Assembly (NCBI GenBank): GCA_018268315.1
Contig: JAFDWU010000001.1
Coordinates: forward strand, 776,324 to 840,323
Origin: Armatimonadota bacterium
GTDB taxonomy: Bacteria; Armatimonadota; Fimbriimonadia; Fimbriimonadales; Fimbriimonadaceae
Reading direction: 5' to 3'
DNA length: 64,000 bases
Position numbers and translations under genes: made by a program. Positions 62,197 to 64,000 of this stretch are shown in pieces (position 1 is the first letter of the stretch; each line of letters opens with the position of its first letter). The notes beneath the pieces are model-generated. The model saw only the letters and a program-made list of their open reading frames with translations, ran no database searches and was not told the origin of the DNA.

Positions 62197-64000
62197 TTGC
62201 CTTCACCGTCTTCCTCGCGCGGCTGAACGCCTTCCCGAGCCTCTCTTGCCATCTGCATGATGCCTTCCTCGCTCTTCTTCTTGCGCTCCACTTCTCGCAG
62301 CGGCGCTACCACTAGCGGCGTAGCCTTCTCTGCTTCCAAGAGCTTGTTTGTAGCCACCAAGTCCTCAGCGTAGATCTTGTGAATCACGTCCATCTGAGTC
62401 TTAAGGATTGCCTCAAGGTCCCCCAAAAGCTGCTCGATCTGAGGGCTGGAGCTGCCGCCGCCCTGCAGGCGGTTTAGCACCGCGCAAAGTCGATCGTTCA
62501 GCATCGCTGGGTAGTTCAACACGTCCTCCGACGCATGAGACTTGGTCTGGTACAGCTGATTCTCGACCGCGCTTAACTTAGTGCGCAGGTCGGCGACTGC
62601 CTTCTTCGCCGGACCATCGCCCAGCTTCAACGCATCCATTTGCTTGTACAAGTCGCGAATCTGCACCACGGTGTCGTTCGCCAGGTTGGCGTCGTCGCGC
62701 ACCTGACAGGAAAGCTTGAAGGCCTTAAGTGCATCTGCTTCTGTGTTGCCTGAATCCGGATTCAGCTTCCAGTTAACCTTCTGCTCCCAAGTCTGCTTGC
62801 CCACAATCATCCGCACCGTGTACTGGCCAGGAGGGGCGTCGATCGAACCATTGGGCTGATCCCAAATCAGCATTCCTGGGAAGCCGACAACGCTTGCGTA
62901 GCTCGGGGTCATGTTGACAACACCCACGCCCGGTTCAGCGCCGTGAATCGTCCGGGTGATCAGCTTCTTGCCCGCGCTGTCGATCAGCTTGATTTCAACG
63001 TCCGTCGACTTGGCGACGCTATAGAACACTCGAATGCCAGCGGGCGGATTTTCGCCGCGCGGTCCGGTTTCTCCACGTCCAAATCCGCCGAATCCAGACG
63101 CCACATCCGGCATCGCATCCTTGACCCAAACGATGCCAGTCTCAAGGGTCGGTTTGAGGTTGCGAAGAACGCTGATGTCGTCAAGAATCCAGAACGACCG
63201 ACCGTGGGTTGCAAGGCAGAGATCGTCGCCATGAATGGTGAGATCATGGATCGGCGTGACGGGCAGGTTCGCCTTGAAAGGCTGCCAGTGGTCGCCGTTA
63301 TCCCAACTGATGTAGAGGCCGGTTTCTGTGCCCATATAGAGCATGCCCTTACGGACCGGGTCTTCGCGAACTACCCGAACGAACGCATTGCCTGCGACAC
63401 CATTCGTGATCTTGGTCCAGGTCTTGCCAAAGTCGTCGGTGCGATAAGCGTAAGGAGCAAGGTCGTCGTTCAAGTGGTTATCCACCGCCATATAGGCCGT
63501 CCCTGCCGCAAAAGGCGAAACGGAAATGATGCTGATCTTCGCGTTATGCGGCATCTGTGGCGGCGTCACGTCCACCCAAGTTCGCCCGTCATCCTTCGTC
63601 AGGTGCACAAGCCCGTCATCCGAGCCCGCCCAGATAAGGCCGCGCTGCCTTGCCGAAGGGGCAATCGTGAAGACCGTGGGATAAACCTCAGCCCCTGAAT
63701 TGTCCTTTGTAATTGGCCCGCCTGAGAAAATCTGGGTGGCCGGATCGTTGTGCGTCAAGTCCGGGCTGATGACGTCGAAGGTGACGCCGCCGTTGCGGGA
63801 ACGATGAACGTACTGCGAGCCAACGTAAACCGTGTTCGGATCAAATGGCGAGAAGGCGATCGGGTAGGTCCACTGGAAGCGATACTTCGCATCAATCGAG
63901 CCGTGCCCAATAACCGCATCAGGATAGATTGAGATATCACGGTTAGCGCCAGTTCGGTGGTTTTGCGTATTCAGTGAACCGCCGTAATTTCCGCCGTAAA
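62193..64000 (-). CDS. BNR/VPS10-like propeller protein, C-terminal part
   Basis: The frame is open to the window end, so the N-terminus and signal peptide are missing. About 600 residues are visible. Beta-propeller blades carry the BNR/Asp-box pattern (SWDNGDHWQPF, TDDFGKTWTKI, TKDDGRTWVDV). IHGDDLCLATHGRSFWILDDISVL (core LATHGRSFWILDD) is the conserved element of a large family of secreted propeller proteins, often labelled glycosyl hydrolase, in soil bacteria. The C-terminal 200 residues are helical. Its stop overlaps the J-domain gene's stop by three bases. Confidence 0.85.
   Translation of the reverse strand, partial: YGGNYGGSLNTQNHRTGANRDISIYPDAVIGHGSIDAKYRFQWTYPIAFSPFDPNTVYVGSQYVHRSRNGGVTFDVISPDLTHNDPATQIFSGGPITKDNSGAEVYPTVFTIAPSARQRGLIWAGSDDGLVHLTKDDGRTWVDVTPPQMPHNAKISIISVSPFAAGTAYMAVDNHLNDDLAPYAYRTDDFGKTWTKITNGVAGNAFVRVVREDPVRKGMLYMGTETGLYISWDNGDHWQPFKANLPVTPIHDLTIHGDDLCLATHGRSFWILDDISVLRNLKPTLETGIVWVKDAMPDVASGFGGFGRGETGPRGENPPAGIRVFYSVAKSTDVEIKLIDSAGKKLITRTIHGAEPGVGVVNMTPSYASVVGFPGMLIWDQPNGSIDAPPGQYTVRMIVGKQTWEQKVNWKLNPDSGNTEADALKAFKLSCQVRDDANLANDTVVQIRDLYKQMDALKLGDGPAKKAVADLRTKLSAVENQLYQTKSHASEDVLNYPAMLNDRLCAVLNRLQGGGSSSPQIEQLLGDLEAILKTQMDVIHKIYAEDLVATNKLLEAEKATPLVVAPLREVERKKKSEEGIMQMAREAREGVQPREEDGEGN

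Overview
This window looks like the chromosome of a free-living, GC-rich (well over 50% by eye) aerobic bacterium that secretes and lipidates many proteins. It carries tricorn-type and S41 proteases, kelch and BNR propeller proteins, a PEP-CTERM-tagged protein, a multihaem-type c cytochrome of the reaction-centre cytochrome family, PilC/GspF proteins and a Thermus-like isocitrate dehydrogenase homologue. Many genes start 6-7 bases after a TANNNT-like -10 box with no Shine-Dalgarno, which points to leaderless mRNAs. My best guess is Armatimonadota (Fimbriimonadia-like) or a neighbouring phylum. That is inference from gene content; there is no rRNA in the window.

Layout. 1-4.2 kb (minus): ABC exporter operon (two ABC-2 permeases, an ATPase and a DUF4350-like membrane protein). 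4.3-9.3 kb: serine hydrolase, small hypothetical genes, an ankyrin protein, and a SulP anion transporter under an ArsR regulator. 9.4-16.7 kb (plus): a secreted protein, tricorn protease, F420-reductase-like dehydrogenase, GAPDH, and both subunits of a 3-oxoacid CoA-transferase. 16.7-20.3 kb (minus): pyrR-pyrB-pyrC-lipoprotein operon with overlapping genes. 20.4-29.1 kb: secreted proteins, purC, an isocitrate-dehydrogenase homologue whose catalytic and cofactor residues are changed, a divergent winged-helix regulator, an unknown 376-residue protein and a malate dehydrogenase. 29.2-38 kb: nitroreductase, Na+/H+ antiporter, acetyltransferases, HAD phosphatase, TPR protein, FMN reductase, AIM24-like protein, tRNA-Val(CAC) and a DUF1361 membrane protein.

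38-41.6 kb holds a ferritin-like protein and two paralogous lipoproteins with an esterase between them. A frameshifted scrap of a third copy of the lipoprotein gene lies upstream. 41.6-45.2 kb is a visibly more AT-rich island: a minus-strand gene of unknown function faces a tight plus-strand operon of an unknown 160-residue protein, an HEVGH metallopeptidase and a dCTP deaminase/dUTPase-like protein. The operon has a strong promoter, and its leader hairpin contains the first ribosome binding site. A deletion-scarred glycosyltransferase remnant sits on the island's right edge. This is the best candidate in the window for an undescribed (possibly antiviral) system.

45.5-53.5 kb is mostly minus-strand: SDR, TPR, an orphan HicB-like protein, GNAT, S41 protease, AraC regulator, cytochrome and cupin. 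53.6-64 kb holds a DUF1326-like secreted protein, a DEAD-box helicase, a PEP-CTERM protein, serS, folK, two tandem PilC/GspF genes, a membrane J-domain protein and the C-terminal part of a large BNR-propeller protein that runs off the window.
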